From assembly GCA_903901015.1 (NCBI GenBank), contig CAIUPH010000109.1, forward strand, positions 1 to 36,823: a stretch of 36,823 nt of DNA, read 5' to 3'. The stretch's first letter is position 1. The number at the start of each line of letters is the position of its first letter. The position numbers were made by a program, and so were the translations under genes. The DNA is from Candidatus Bathyarchaeota archaeon. GTDB lineage: Archaea; Thermoproteota; Bathyarchaeia; Bathyarchaeales; Bathycorpusculaceae. This document shows, in pieces, positions 7,355 to 15,166 of this stretch. Below the pieces are notes generated by a model. The model saw only the letters and a list, made by a program, of their open reading frames with translations. It ran no database searches and had not been told where the DNA came from.

Positions 7355-7462
7355 ATGCAGAAAAAAATTGAATGCCCACGCGGTATCCCCGAAGAACTAT
7401 GTGACCACTCTCCAACCTGCAAAGTCTGGGTAGCAAGGGAAAACGCTCAAAAACAAGCTTAA
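7355..7462 (+). CDS. Small three-cysteine protein before thioredoxin
   Basis: An ORF of 35 codons beginning Met-Gln-Lys-Lys-Ile-Glu-Cys-Pro-Arg-Gly-Ile-Pro, with Cys at positions 7, 16 and 22 and one Trp. I do not recognise a family. A GGATAGG-like Shine-Dalgarno at about 7338-7344 lies 10 bases before the ATG. It is the first gene after the dyad operator and is 36 bp before the thioredoxin gene. Position and the Cys content suggest a thiol or metal role, but that is a guess. Spurious ORF status cannot be excluded because of the small size. Confidence 0.5.
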   Translation: MQKKIECPRGIPEELCDHSPTCKVWVARENAQKQA

Positions 7463-7498
7463 AATCCTCAATAAAAAGAAAATCAAGGTAGTTAAGGC

Positions 7499-7909
7499 AT
7501 GTATAAAGAAAATGAATTAGAACAAATAAGAAACAGAAAAATTCAATCCATGCTAGAGGCTGCAAAAAAATGCCAAACACCGATTGCAAAACAGCCAATA
7601 CTCCTAACTGACAACAACTTTTCAGCATCAGTCGAAGCAAACGAATTATTGGCGGTAGATTTTTGGGCTCCTTGGTGTGGACCATGCAGAATGGTAGGAC
7701 CCATAATTGAGGCACTATCAGCTGAATATACCGGTAAAGCAGCGTTTGGAAAAATGAACGTTGACGAGAATCAAGTAGTACCGAGCAACTTTGGAATAAT
7801 GAGCATTCCAACTATAATCATCTTCAATCATGGCAAAGAAGTTGAGAGATTAGTTGGCGCTTACCCCAAAGCGCATATCGAAGCGATGATCAAACGGTAT
7901 CTGGGATAG
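7499..7909 (+). CDS. trxA: Thioredoxin with N-terminal extension
   Basis: A 136-residue thioredoxin. The active site Trp-Cys-Gly-Pro-Cys is at residues 59-63, preceded by Val-Asp-Phe-Trp-Ala-Pro. The cis-Pro region Met-Ser-Ile-Pro-Thr-Ile-Ile-Ile-Phe is also present. Compared with the usual 105-110 residues it has about 30 extra N-terminal residues: a charged helix with the pattern Glu-Leu-Glu-Gln-Ile-Arg-Asn-Arg-Lys and one Cys at position 25. It reduces disulfides in the cytoplasm and may recycle the upstream peroxiredoxin or the Cys of nearby small proteins. It is in a row of rightward genes after the dyad operator. Confidence 0.95.
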   Translation: MYKENELEQIRNRKIQSMLEAAKKCQTPIAKQPILLTDNNFSASVEANELLAVDFWAPWCGPCRMVGPIIEALSAEYTGKAAFGKMNVDENQVVPSNFGIMSIPTIIIFNHGKEVERLVGAYPKAHIEAMIKRYLG

Positions 7910-7928
7910 CAGCCACGGAGGATAGCAC

Positions 7929-8081
7929 ATGACGAGTGTTGAAGAAAAAATAGAAGCGGTAAAATCACGGTTCACTGGCGGCAACCTTTTGGTTATCCGC
8001 TGGAACAGCTTATTGCATGCGAGCGAATTCGTTGTGTTAAAAAAGCCTTATATATCAATCACTTGGAAGAGGCTGTCATGA
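7929..8081 (+). CDS. Small ORF overlapping the membrane protein gene
   Basis: An ORF of 50 codons (Met-Thr-Ser-Val-Glu-Glu-Lys-Ile-Glu-Ala-Val-Lys and on). A strong Shine-Dalgarno GGAGG at about 7917-7921 lies 8 bases before the ATG. Its stop overlaps the next start as ATGA at 8078-8081, the classic sign of translational coupling. It has no Cys and no clear membrane segment. I do not recognise a family. The good ribosome site and the overlap argue for translation; the mixed, family-less sequence argues that it may be a remnant or leader ORF. Confidence 0.5.
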   Translation: MTSVEEKIEAVKSRFTGGNLLVIRWNSLLHASEFVVLKKPYISITWKRLS

Positions 8082-8608
8082 CAGAACCAAAAAACGGTCG
8101 CCCAATTTTCTTCCCGGAAAACCTAGTTATACTTGGCAACCTCGCCCTTTTCGTGTGGATTATTCTTGACGCTGTCGCTTTTCTACTATTCAACATAGTG
8201 GATGGCATTGTGTTTCTTGTGGCGACGCTGATCTTAGTTTATGGTTTACTGCACCTTCTCGGTTGTCTGCGTCCATGCTACAATTGCATAAAATGCACTC
8301 ACGGCATGGGACGCTTGGCAGCGCTATACTTTGGCAAACGCATCTTCAAAGACTATAAATACAGCTACAAACTGCCCACAGCAATATTCTTTACTCTGTA
8401 CATAGGGGCGTTTCCAGCGGCATTCGCACTTTACTCTGCTGTCATGGATTTCACAGTCGTCAAAGCATCGGTTTTTGTGGTTCTCTTAGTGTTTACGGTT
8501 TATAGTGCTTTAACGTGGCGACCGAGAAAACCCAAAGCCCTAAAGGAGATAGACAGCTCCTCTGACAAGAATTCATCCAAAACCCCCTTCTTAAGTGGAA
8601 AAAACTGA
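8078..8608 (+). CDS. Four-helix membrane protein with a Cys cluster
   Basis: A 176-residue integral membrane protein of unknown function. Hydrophobic segments lie at about residues 15-37, 41-62, 100-122 and 128-146. Between the second and third there is a cluster Cys-x3-Cys-x2-Cys-x2-Cys (Cys63, 67, 70 and 73), followed by Thr-His-Gly-Met-Gly. This is a possible iron-sulfur, zinc or disulfide-exchange site at the membrane face. The C-terminus is a Lys/Ser-rich soluble tail. I chose ATG 8078 because it overlaps the previous small ORF (ATGA); a TTG at 8063 would add five residues. Position after thioredoxin suggests a role in thiol or electron transfer. This resembles no family I can name with certainty. 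Confidence 0.8.
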   Translation: MTEPKNGRPIFFPENLVILGNLALFVWIILDAVAFLLFNIVDGIVFLVATLILVYGLLHLLGCLRPCYNCIKCTHGMGRLAALYFGKRIFKDYKYSYKLPTAIFFTLYIGAFPAAFALYSAVMDFTVVKASVFVVLLVFTVYSALTWRPRKPKALKEIDSSSDKNSSKTPFLSGKN

Positions 8609-8696
8609 GAACTGAAATAGCGAAGAGCTAAGACCATAGACAATATATGCGAGATTACATAGAAAATATCAGTAAACTGTTTGAGGTTAATTGTGA

Positions 8697-9461
8697 ATGA
8701 AAACTCTTGTTACTGTTGGTCGTGGTGGAACAGGGAAATCCAGCTTCACTGCGCTTATGGCTAAATGCTTTGTTGAAAGTAATCAATCGCCCTTGCTGCT
8801 GGTTGATGCTGACCCAGACCAGAACCTAGGCGAAATGCTAGGGATAGACCTTAAAGAAGCAGGAAAATCCACTATAGCTGACCTCTTAGTAAGCACATTT
8901 ATCGAGCAGGGAGGCACCACAGTCGGTGTTCCCCCAAGGGAGCGTATTGAGAGCCGCATTTGGGAAAATGGGCTCTATGAGAGCAAAAACTTTGATTTCC
9001 TCGCGGTCGGCACCAAATGGGTTGAAGGCTGCTACTGCATGCCGAACTCCGCCTTGAAAGCGGCGTTGGAAGGATTGACTAAAAACTACAAGTACGTACT
9101 CGTCGATTCACCAGCAGGCCTCGAAAACCTCAACAGGCGAATAACCTCAGACGTCAACGACATATTCGACATCCTTGACCACTCAAAAAAATCCCAAGAC
9201 CACGTCAGAAGAGCCGTCAAAATAGCCAAGGAAGTTGACATGAAATTTGAAAACTTTTACTTAGTCGGTGGCTACCGTTTTCCAGCAGAACTGGGAAAGC
9301 AAGCTGAAGACGACTTGAAGTTCAAGTACCTTGGAAAAATCGAAGCAGACGAGACGCTTGATGAGTATGTTTTGAACGGAAAATCCCTGCTTGACCTGCC
9401 AAAAACCAACAAAGCCTATCTTTCAGTGCAAAAAATCCTCAAAACCCTTGGGTATCTTTAA
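8697..9461 (+). CDS. Second CooC/MinD-type ATPase, variant P-loop
   Basis: A 254-residue P-loop ATPase clearly related to CooC. The nucleotide site reads Val-Gly-Arg-Gly-Gly-Thr-Gly-Lys-Ser-Ser at residues 7-16. The invariant signature Lys of the deviant Walker A motif is Arg9 here, while the second Lys (Lys14) is kept. The Cys-Tyr-Cys pair at 112-114 is in the same place as the Cys-x-Cys of CooC. Asp-Ala-Asp-Pro-Asp-Gln-Asn-Leu-Gly (37-45) and Val-Leu-Val-Asp-Ser-Pro-Ala-Gly (Walker B) are also present. It lies 136 bp upstream of cdhA, which strongly suggests a role in CODH/ACS metallocentre assembly (CooC or AcsF type). Whether the Arg variant still hydrolyses ATP in the usual way is unknown. 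Confidence 0.85.
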   Translation: MKTLVTVGRGGTGKSSFTALMAKCFVESNQSPLLLVDADPDQNLGEMLGIDLKEAGKSTIADLLVSTFIEQGGTTVGVPPRERIESRIWENGLYESKNFDFLAVGTKWVEGCYCMPNSALKAALEGLTKNYKYVLVDSPAGLENLNRRITSDVNDIFDILDHSKKSQDHVRRAVKIAKEVDMKFENFYLVGGYRFPAELGKQAEDDLKFKYLGKIEADETLDEYVLNGKSLLDLPKTNKAYLSVQKILKTLGYL

Positions 9462-9544
9462 TCCCCAAGGCTTTTACACAGTTTTTCTAGTTCATTGCAT
9501 ACTTATAATTCGACCGTGACTTTTGCCTAAGAAATCTGGAAAGG

Positions 9545-9552
9545 TTTAAAAA
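9545..9552 (+). promoter_or_regulatory. TATA box of the cdh operon
   Basis: TTTAAAAA, preceded by a purine-rich BRE-like GGAAAGG, lies 53 bp before the cdhA start. A start of transcription about 25 bp downstream would leave a leader of about 25 bases containing the Shine-Dalgarno AGAGGT at 9585-9590. This identifies a strong dedicated promoter for cdhABCDE, separate from the upstream ATPase gene. Confidence 0.65.
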
Positions 9553-9597
9553 GTATGTAATCAAGCATAGATGTAAACCTTTACAGAGGTTTCACAT

Positions 9598-11946
9598 TTG
9601 ACAAGTAAAAACGTCCATGTAAAAATAGACGAAATGAAGACCAATAGCGGTCTCATTAAAAATTTTGAATTATCCATCGGCAAAGTTATGAACGACAATT
9701 ATGATGAGCCGATGGGTCCAACCCCAATGCCCTCCTTGACAGCCCTTCGGGATTGGGACATGAAACTTTTAACCAAATACAAGCCCTTCTACATGCCCGA
9801 CTGCGATCTCTGCTGCCTTTGCACTTTTGGCAAATGCGATTTGACCGCTGGGAAACGTGGCGCATGCGGCTTAGACATCGCGACTCAATCTTCTCGTATT
9901 GTGATGTTGGCTTGTGCCATCGGCGCAGCTTGCCACACAGCTCACTCGCGTCACCTTCTACACTCATTAATTGAGAAATACGGTAGAAGGTACCCCTTAG
10001 ACGTCGGCGGATTAAACATTAAAGTTGAAGCTCCAGTCAGCCGCCTCGTCACAGGCATAAAACCTGAAACACTCGGCGACTTAGACGACATTTTAACTTA
10101 CACCGAAGAGCAAATCACCCAAGTTCTCGCAGTAGGACACACAGGACAAGAAGGCAATAACTTAGATTTCGAATCGAAAGCAATGCACGTCGGTATGATT
10201 GACCACGTAGGTATGGAAGTCGGCGACATCGCACAAATCTCTGCATTAGGCTTCCCAAAAGCTGACCCAGAAGCACCGCTCGTAAAACTCGGTATCGCAA
10301 GCGTCGACCGAACAAAACCGGTTATCATGGCAATCGGCCACAACGTTATGCCGTCAGTCGGAATAATCGACTACGCAAAAGACAAAAAAGTTGACGATAA
10401 AATCGAAGTAGTCGGCTTATGCTGCACCGCACACGACATGACAAGGTACTATAACCGCGCAAGAATTGTCGGTCCAATCAGCTGGGAACTTAGATTCGTC
10501 CGCGCAGGATTAGCAGACGTAGTCGTACTCGATGAACAATGCATCCGAACAGACATCTTCGACGAAGCCAGCAAAGTTGACGCCCCCGTAATCGCAGCTT
10601 CAGAAAAGAACTGCATGGGCTTCAAGAACCGCACAAACGATTCAGCAGACGAAATCGTCTCGGACCTCGTCAGCGGTAAAGTCAAAGGCGTTTTGATTCT
10701 TGACCCAGAAAAAGTCGGCGAAGTCGCAGTCCGCGTAGCACAACAAGTTGCTCCAATACGCAAACGAAAGAACGTCCTCCCAAGCATAGAGGAAGTTACA
10801 CAAATCGCAAAAACCTGCACACAATGCAGCAAATGCCAACGCAACTGCCCACAAGACTACGCAATTCCAGCAGCCATGAAAGCAGCAGCACAAGGCGACC
10901 TAACACTACTAACAGACCTTTATGAGACCTGTATTGGATGCGGAAGATGCGAAGAAGCATGCCCACAAAAAATCATGATACACAGCCTCATCATTAAAGC
11001 AGGCGAAAAATCCATGCTCTGCGAAGACAACCTATGCCGCTCAGGCAGAGGCGCAGTCTCAGACGTCGAAATCCGCAACGTCGGCAGCCCAATCGTCCTC
11101 GGAGAAATCCCAGGCATCGTAGCAATCGTCGGCTGCAGCAACTATCCAAAAGGCGGCAAAGACGTCTACGACATAGCCCGAGAATTCGCAAGCAGACGAT
11201 ACATCGTCGCCTTGTCAGGATGCTCAGCAATGTCCGCAGGTAGCTACCGCAACAGCGAAGGCAAAACCCTCTACGAAGAATTCCCAGGCGGATTCGAAGC
11301 AGGAGGAGTCCTCAACGTCGGCTCATGCGTCGCAAACAGCCACATCGCAGGTGCAGCAATCAAAGTAGCAAACATCTTCGCAAAACGCTCACTACGCGGA
11401 AACTATGAGGAAATCGCAGATTACATCCACAACCGCCTTGGCGCAGTCGGCTTAGCTTGGGGTGCATACTCACAGAAAGCCGCATCAATCGGCGCAGGAT
11501 TCTGGCGCCTCGGCGTACCAGTACTTGTCGGTCCACACGGAGTCAAATACCGCAGAATGCTCTTGGGCAGAAAAGAAGACCCATCAAACTGGGAAGTCTT
11601 CGATGCACGCACAGGCGACAAAGTTAACGTCGGACCAGCACCAGAACACCTCTTCAACATGGCTGAAACCAAAGAAGAATGCATGGTTGCAATCGCAAAA
11701 CTCTGCATCAGACCCAACGACACATGGAAAGGACGCAGCATAAAACTAAGCCACTACGTCGACCTCAGCAAACGCTACCTCGGAGTCATGCCAAACGACC
11801 TGCACTTATACGTGAGAACCATGGCTGATGTCCCAATGACCATGAAAGAGGAATTCGCGAAGATCCTTGCAGATAACAACTGGAAAGAAACAATAATTCC
11901 GGACCCAACCCTCCTTCCGAGAATGGTCCGTAAAATGAAGGAATAA
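9598..11946 (+). CDS. cdhA: CODH/ACS complex, CO dehydrogenase alpha subunit
   Basis: CdhA reduces CO2 to CO at the nickel-iron-sulfur C-cluster and passes CO to the beta subunit. The 782-residue length fits the archaeal subunit. Residues 69-90 hold the Cys cluster (Cys69, 72, 73, 75, 80 and 90) for the B and D clusters, followed by the His-rich His113-x2-His116-x2-His119 proton path. Two ferredoxin-like Cys-x2-Cys-x2-Cys-x3-Cys-Pro motifs at about 406-417 and 445-456 bind the E and F clusters special to archaeal CdhA. C-cluster ligands are in Gly-Leu-Cys-Cys-Thr-Ala-His (about 272), Glu-Gln-Cys (about 314), Val-Gly-Cys-Ser (about 510), Ser-Gly-Cys-Ser (about 540) and Gly-Ser-Cys-Val (about 575). 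The start is TTG 9598, with AGAGGT 7 bases before it. First gene of the operon. Confidence 0.97.
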   Translation: MTSKNVHVKIDEMKTNSGLIKNFELSIGKVMNDNYDEPMGPTPMPSLTALRDWDMKLLTKYKPFYMPDCDLCCLCTFGKCDLTAGKRGACGLDIATQSSRIVMLACAIGAACHTAHSRHLLHSLIEKYGRRYPLDVGGLNIKVEAPVSRLVTGIKPETLGDLDDILTYTEEQITQVLAVGHTGQEGNNLDFESKAMHVGMIDHVGMEVGDIAQISALGFPKADPEAPLVKLGIASVDRTKPVIMAIGHNVMPSVGIIDYAKDKKVDDKIEVVGLCCTAHDMTRYYNRARIVGPISWELRFVRAGLADVVVLDEQCIRTDIFDEASKVDAPVIAASEKNCMGFKNRTNDSADEIVSDLVSGKVKGVLILDPEKVGEVAVRVAQQVAPIRKRKNVLPSIEEVTQIAKTCTQCSKCQRNCPQDYAIPAAMKAAAQGDLTLLTDLYETCIGCGRCEEACPQKIMIHSLIIKAGEKSMLCEDNLCRSGRGAVSDVEIRNVGSPIVLGEIPGIVAIVGCSNYPKGGKDVYDIAREFASRRYIVALSGCSAMSAGSYRNSEGKTLYEEFPGGFEAGGVLNVGSCVANSHIAGAAIKVANIFAKRSLRGNYEEIADYIHNRLGAVGLAWGAYSQKAASIGAGFWRLGVPVLVGPHGVKYRRMLLGRKEDPSNWEVFDARTGDKVNVGPAPEHLFNMAETKEECMVAIAKLCIRPNDTWKGRSIKLSHYVDLSKRYLGVMPNDLHLYVRTMADVPMTMKEEFAKILADNNWKETIIPDPTLLPRMVRKMKE

Positions 11947-11961
11947 ACGGAGGAAAAAACA

Positions 11962-12504
11962 ATGTCCTGTGAACCATGGCAATGTGGAGAAATCGCATCA
12001 ACTAAAAAAGCAAACCCCATAACAAAACCCGAGATAGCCGTAGCAATGATCAAAAGAGCCCAACGTCCCCTTCTCATCGTGGGAAGCAACGCAACAGAAC
12101 GGTACATGGAAGGCAAACAACTCATCGAATACGTAATTGAATTCGCTAACGCCTCCAAAGTACCCGTCGTCGCAACAGCCCATATGGTCGGCGAATTCAT
12201 AAAACGCGGGTACCAGCCAGCAGCATTCATGAACGCAATGGAAATCGGACAACGCGTAGTTGACCCCGAATGGATGGGACTCGACGGTAAAGGACACCCA
12301 GACCTTGTTTTGTTGGTTGGGTTACCCTACTACGTTGAATCGTTGATGCTTTCAGGCATGAAGCATTTTGCACCTGACCTAAAAACCATGACTCTTGACA
12401 ATTTATTCCACGTTCACGCAGCATGGTCTTTCCCAAATGCATCCCTTGAAGAGTGGGCTGCAAACTTTAAGGTAATGACCGAGAAATTTAATGGAGGAAA
12501 CTAA
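11962..12504 (+). CDS. cdhB: CODH/ACS complex epsilon subunit
   Basis: CdhB is the small non-catalytic subunit that binds CdhA in the archaeal complex; an electron-transfer role with FAD has been proposed for the family. The 180 residues match the usual length of about 170. The Rossmann-like fold of the family (DHS-like) is visible as Arg-Pro-Leu-Leu-Ile-Val-Gly-Ser-Asn-Ala near residue 34. It continues with Val-Pro-Val-Val-Ala-Thr-Ala-His-Met and Pro-Asp-Leu-Val-Leu-Leu-Val-Gly-Leu-Pro. The start, ATG 11962, has GGAGG 8 bases upstream and is 15 bases after the cdhA stop, so the two are cotranscribed. The early Cys-Glu-Pro-Trp-Gln-Cys is an unusual N-terminal Cys pair. Confidence 0.95.
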   Translation: MSCEPWQCGEIASTKKANPITKPEIAVAMIKRAQRPLLIVGSNATERYMEGKQLIEYVIEFANASKVPVVATAHMVGEFIKRGYQPAAFMNAMEIGQRVVDPEWMGLDGKGHPDLVLLVGLPYYVESLMLSGMKHFAPDLKTMTLDNLFHVHAAWSFPNASLEEWAANFKVMTEKFNGGN

Positions 12505-12506
12505 AA

Positions 12507-13928
12507 ATGTCTATGTTTAAAGATATACCTGTTGAAGTTGGCGTAATCTACGAAGGAGAACGTATCCGAAGAAACGACATGCAAGTTGAACTTGGCGGAC
12601 CCACAGTTAAACAGAAGTTTGAGCTCGCAAAAGTTAAACCCATGAATGAAATCGACGATGGAAAAATCACCATCATCGGTCCAGACCTAAAAGACATGAA
12701 AGAAGGCGGCGCATATCCATTCGGTATCCTCGTTGAAGCTGCAGGCGCAAAACTCGACGCAGGCCTCGAAGGAGTCATTGAAAGACGAATCCACGGCTAC
12801 CTAAACTACATCGAAGGCTTCATGCACCTAAACCAGCGTTATGACCTCTGGATACGCATAGGCAAAAAATCATTCGCCAAAGGCTTAAACAGCTTTGAAC
12901 CAATCGGCAAAGTCCTCTACCGCTTATTCAAGAGTGAACTTCCAATCATCGAGAAAGTACAAATAACCTTCATAACAGACCCCAAAAAACTAGAGGAAAT
13001 GACCCCTGAAGCCATACAGGCCTACGAATCACGCGACTCAAAAGCCAGAGGCCTCAAAGACAGCGAAGTAGACACATTCTACGGCTGCGCCCTGTGCCAA
13101 TCATTCGCTCCAAGCCACGTCTGCATCATCACACCACAAAGATACAGCAACTGCGGCGCAATCAGCTGGTTTGACGGCAAAGCATCAGCAAGCATCGACC
13201 CGAAAGGTCCAGTCTTCGCAATTCCAAGAGGAGAAATGATCAACGAAGAAAAAGGCGAATTCTCTGGCGTTAACGAAGCTGCAAAGAAACGCACCATGGG
13301 CGAAGTTAACCAAGTCTGGCTATACACAGCGTTTGATCACCCACACACTTCATGCGGATGCTTCGAAGCAGTAACCTTCTACATCCCAGAAGTCGACGGA
13401 TTAGGCGTAGTCAACAGAAGCTTCAAAGGCGCAGCAGTAAACGGCTTACCCTTCAGCACCCTCGCAGACTCAGCGGCGGGCGGACGACAAATCGACGGAT
13501 TCCACGGAATGTCCATCGAATACATGCGAAGCAAAAAATTCTTTGCAGCAGACGGTGGATGGAACCGTATTGTCTGGATACCTAAGGAAGTCAAAGAAAA
13601 AGTAAAGGACTTTATCCCAGCAGACGTCGTCGACAAAGTCGCAACTGAAGAAGACGCAAAGAACATTGACGAACTCAAAGCCTTCCTCAAAGCGAAGAAC
13701 CACCCAGTGGTCGCTAAATGGGAAGCAGAAGCAGCACCAGCAGCAGAAACATCAGCCATACAAATTAACGAAGAAGCAGCAGGCACCATGATGCCAGTCG
13801 CAACAATGAGTTCAATGCCAATAATGGCAGGCGGATTCAAAATCATACTCAAAGACGCCAAAATCTACGCTAACAAAGTCATCATCACAACTGTTAAAGA
13901 CAGCAAAGATAACAAAGACAAACGGTGA
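12507..13928 (+). CDS. cdhC: CODH/ACS complex beta subunit, acetyl-CoA synthase
   Basis: CdhC joins CO, a methyl group from the corrinoid protein and coenzyme A into acetyl-CoA at the A-cluster (a [4Fe-4S] joined to two nickels). A-cluster ligands are visible as Cys194-Ala-Leu-Cys197, Cys206, an Asn-Cys-Gly-Ala near 216, and the Ser-Cys283-Gly-Cys285 motif, which binds the distal nickel and bridges the proximal one. The 473-residue length fits archaeal CdhC, which lacks the N-terminal CODH-binding domain of bacterial AcsB. The C-terminal about 70 residues form an Ala/Glu linker, a Met-rich stretch and a final Lys/Asp tail. GGAGG precedes ATG 12507 by 9 bases. The stop overlaps the next gene. 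Confidence 0.97.
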   Translation: MSMFKDIPVEVGVIYEGERIRRNDMQVELGGPTVKQKFELAKVKPMNEIDDGKITIIGPDLKDMKEGGAYPFGILVEAAGAKLDAGLEGVIERRIHGYLNYIEGFMHLNQRYDLWIRIGKKSFAKGLNSFEPIGKVLYRLFKSELPIIEKVQITFITDPKKLEEMTPEAIQAYESRDSKARGLKDSEVDTFYGCALCQSFAPSHVCIITPQRYSNCGAISWFDGKASASIDPKGPVFAIPRGEMINEEKGEFSGVNEAAKKRTMGEVNQVWLYTAFDHPHTSCGCFEAVTFYIPEVDGLGVVNRSFKGAAVNGLPFSTLADSAAGGRQIDGFHGMSIEYMRSKKFFAADGGWNRIVWIPKEVKEKVKDFIPADVVDKVATEEDAKNIDELKAFLKAKNHPVVAKWEAEAAPAAETSAIQINEEAAGTMMPVATMSSMPIMAGGFKIILKDAKIYANKVIITTVKDSKDNKDKR

Positions 13929-15160
13929 TTTCAACGCCCCAAAACGACATCGCCAAAAAAAAGGATAATGAAGGACTACTGCTAAGCGACGAACTGATGG
14001 AAGCCCTCGCAAAATTCCAGACAATCGAACTGGAAGACTTCCAGATGGACGTCAAAGACCTCGAAATCATCTTTGAAGCAGGCGCAGCAGGACAGTTAAT
14101 GCCCAAACTCAAGTTGCCAACACCCATAGCGGGTGGCAAACCACTCAGCATGCTGCAGGTACCTTTCCTGCCACCAATCGAGAAATACCCAAACAAAATC
14201 TCAACCGTTAAACTAGGCGCAACAAAAAGCGAAGGCGGCACACGCGGAAGATCACTCACCATCGGCGGAGAAGTTTCTCCTGCCTTCTACACTTTTGAGA
14301 ACCCAATGCCCCACAAACCAGTAGTCACACTAGACGTTTTCGACATGGAAGTCCCCCTGTCAAAAGCCGTGAAGATGCACGTTAAAGACGTCGTCGGCGA
14401 CCCCGCAGCATGGGCAAAACTCGCAGTCGAAAAATTCGGCGCAGACATGGTTACAATCCACTTAATCAGCGTTGACCCACTACTCAAAGACGCCACACCA
14501 AAAGACGCATGCAAAACCATAGAGAAAGTTATGCAAGCCGTCGATGTACCACTCGTCATAGGCGGATGCGGAGACCCAGTTAAAGACACAGCAGTCTTCG
14601 AAGAAGTATGCGCACAATTCCCAGGCGAACGCTTCCTAATCAGTTCCGTCACACGCGACATGGACGTGGAGAAATGTGCCAAATTCATCAAGAAAGCAGG
14701 CCACGCAATCCTATCGTTCACCCCAATGGACCTTAACCTTGCACGTGAACTCAACAGGCGCCTCTACGACTATGTTGGCAGAGAAGATATCGTTATGGAC
14801 TTAACCACAGCAGCCTTAGGCTACGGCTTAGACTACGCATTCACGAACATGGAACGCGCAAGAATCGGCGGCTTAATGGGCGACATGGAACTCGCACACC
14901 CAATGTCCTCAGGCACAACAAACGCTTGGGCGGCAAGGGAAGCCTGGCTAAAGATGGATGCTCAATGGGAACCACGCGAACTCAGAGGACCACTCTGGGA
15001 AGTAACAACAGCCATAACTCTGTTGCTCGCAGGTGTAGACCTATTCATGATGATGCATCCAGCAGCTGTAAAAACACTAAAAGACGTCACAAACTACTTG
15101 ACCAGCGCCAAAAAAGCAGACCCATCAAAATACGCAAACTGGGTCACGGTAAAAGCTTAA
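13925..15160 (+). CDS. cdhD: CODH/ACS complex delta subunit, corrinoid protein small subunit
   Basis: CdhD is the small subunit of the corrinoid/iron-sulfur protein; with CdhE it carries the methyl group from the pterin to acetyl-CoA synthase. The 411-residue protein has a TIM-barrel core, with Phe-Gly-Ala-Asp-Met-Val-Thr-Ile-His-Leu (about residue 174) and Val-Pro-Leu-Val-Ile-Gly-Gly-Cys-Gly-Asp. The corrinoid-binding-family Met-Asp-Leu-Thr-Thr-Ala-Ala-Leu-Gly-Tyr-Gly-Leu-Asp-Tyr lies at about 292-305. The start is GTG 13925, overlapping the cdhC stop by four bases (GTGA), which implies coupled translation. No cooC lies between cdhC and cdhD, unlike many methanogens. Confidence 0.97.
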   Translation: MISTPQNDIAKKKDNEGLLLSDELMEALAKFQTIELEDFQMDVKDLEIIFEAGAAGQLMPKLKLPTPIAGGKPLSMLQVPFLPPIEKYPNKISTVKLGATKSEGGTRGRSLTIGGEVSPAFYTFENPMPHKPVVTLDVFDMEVPLSKAVKMHVKDVVGDPAAWAKLAVEKFGADMVTIHLISVDPLLKDATPKDACKTIEKVMQAVDVPLVIGGCGDPVKDTAVFEEVCAQFPGERFLISSVTRDMDVEKCAKFIKKAGHAILSFTPMDLNLARELNRRLYDYVGREDIVMDLTTAALGYGLDYAFTNMERARIGGLMGDMELAHPMSSGTTNAWAAREAWLKMDAQWEPRELRGPLWEVTTAITLLLAGVDLFMMMHPAAVKTLKDVTNYLTSAKKADPSKYANWVTVKA

Positions 15161-15166
15161 GGAGAC

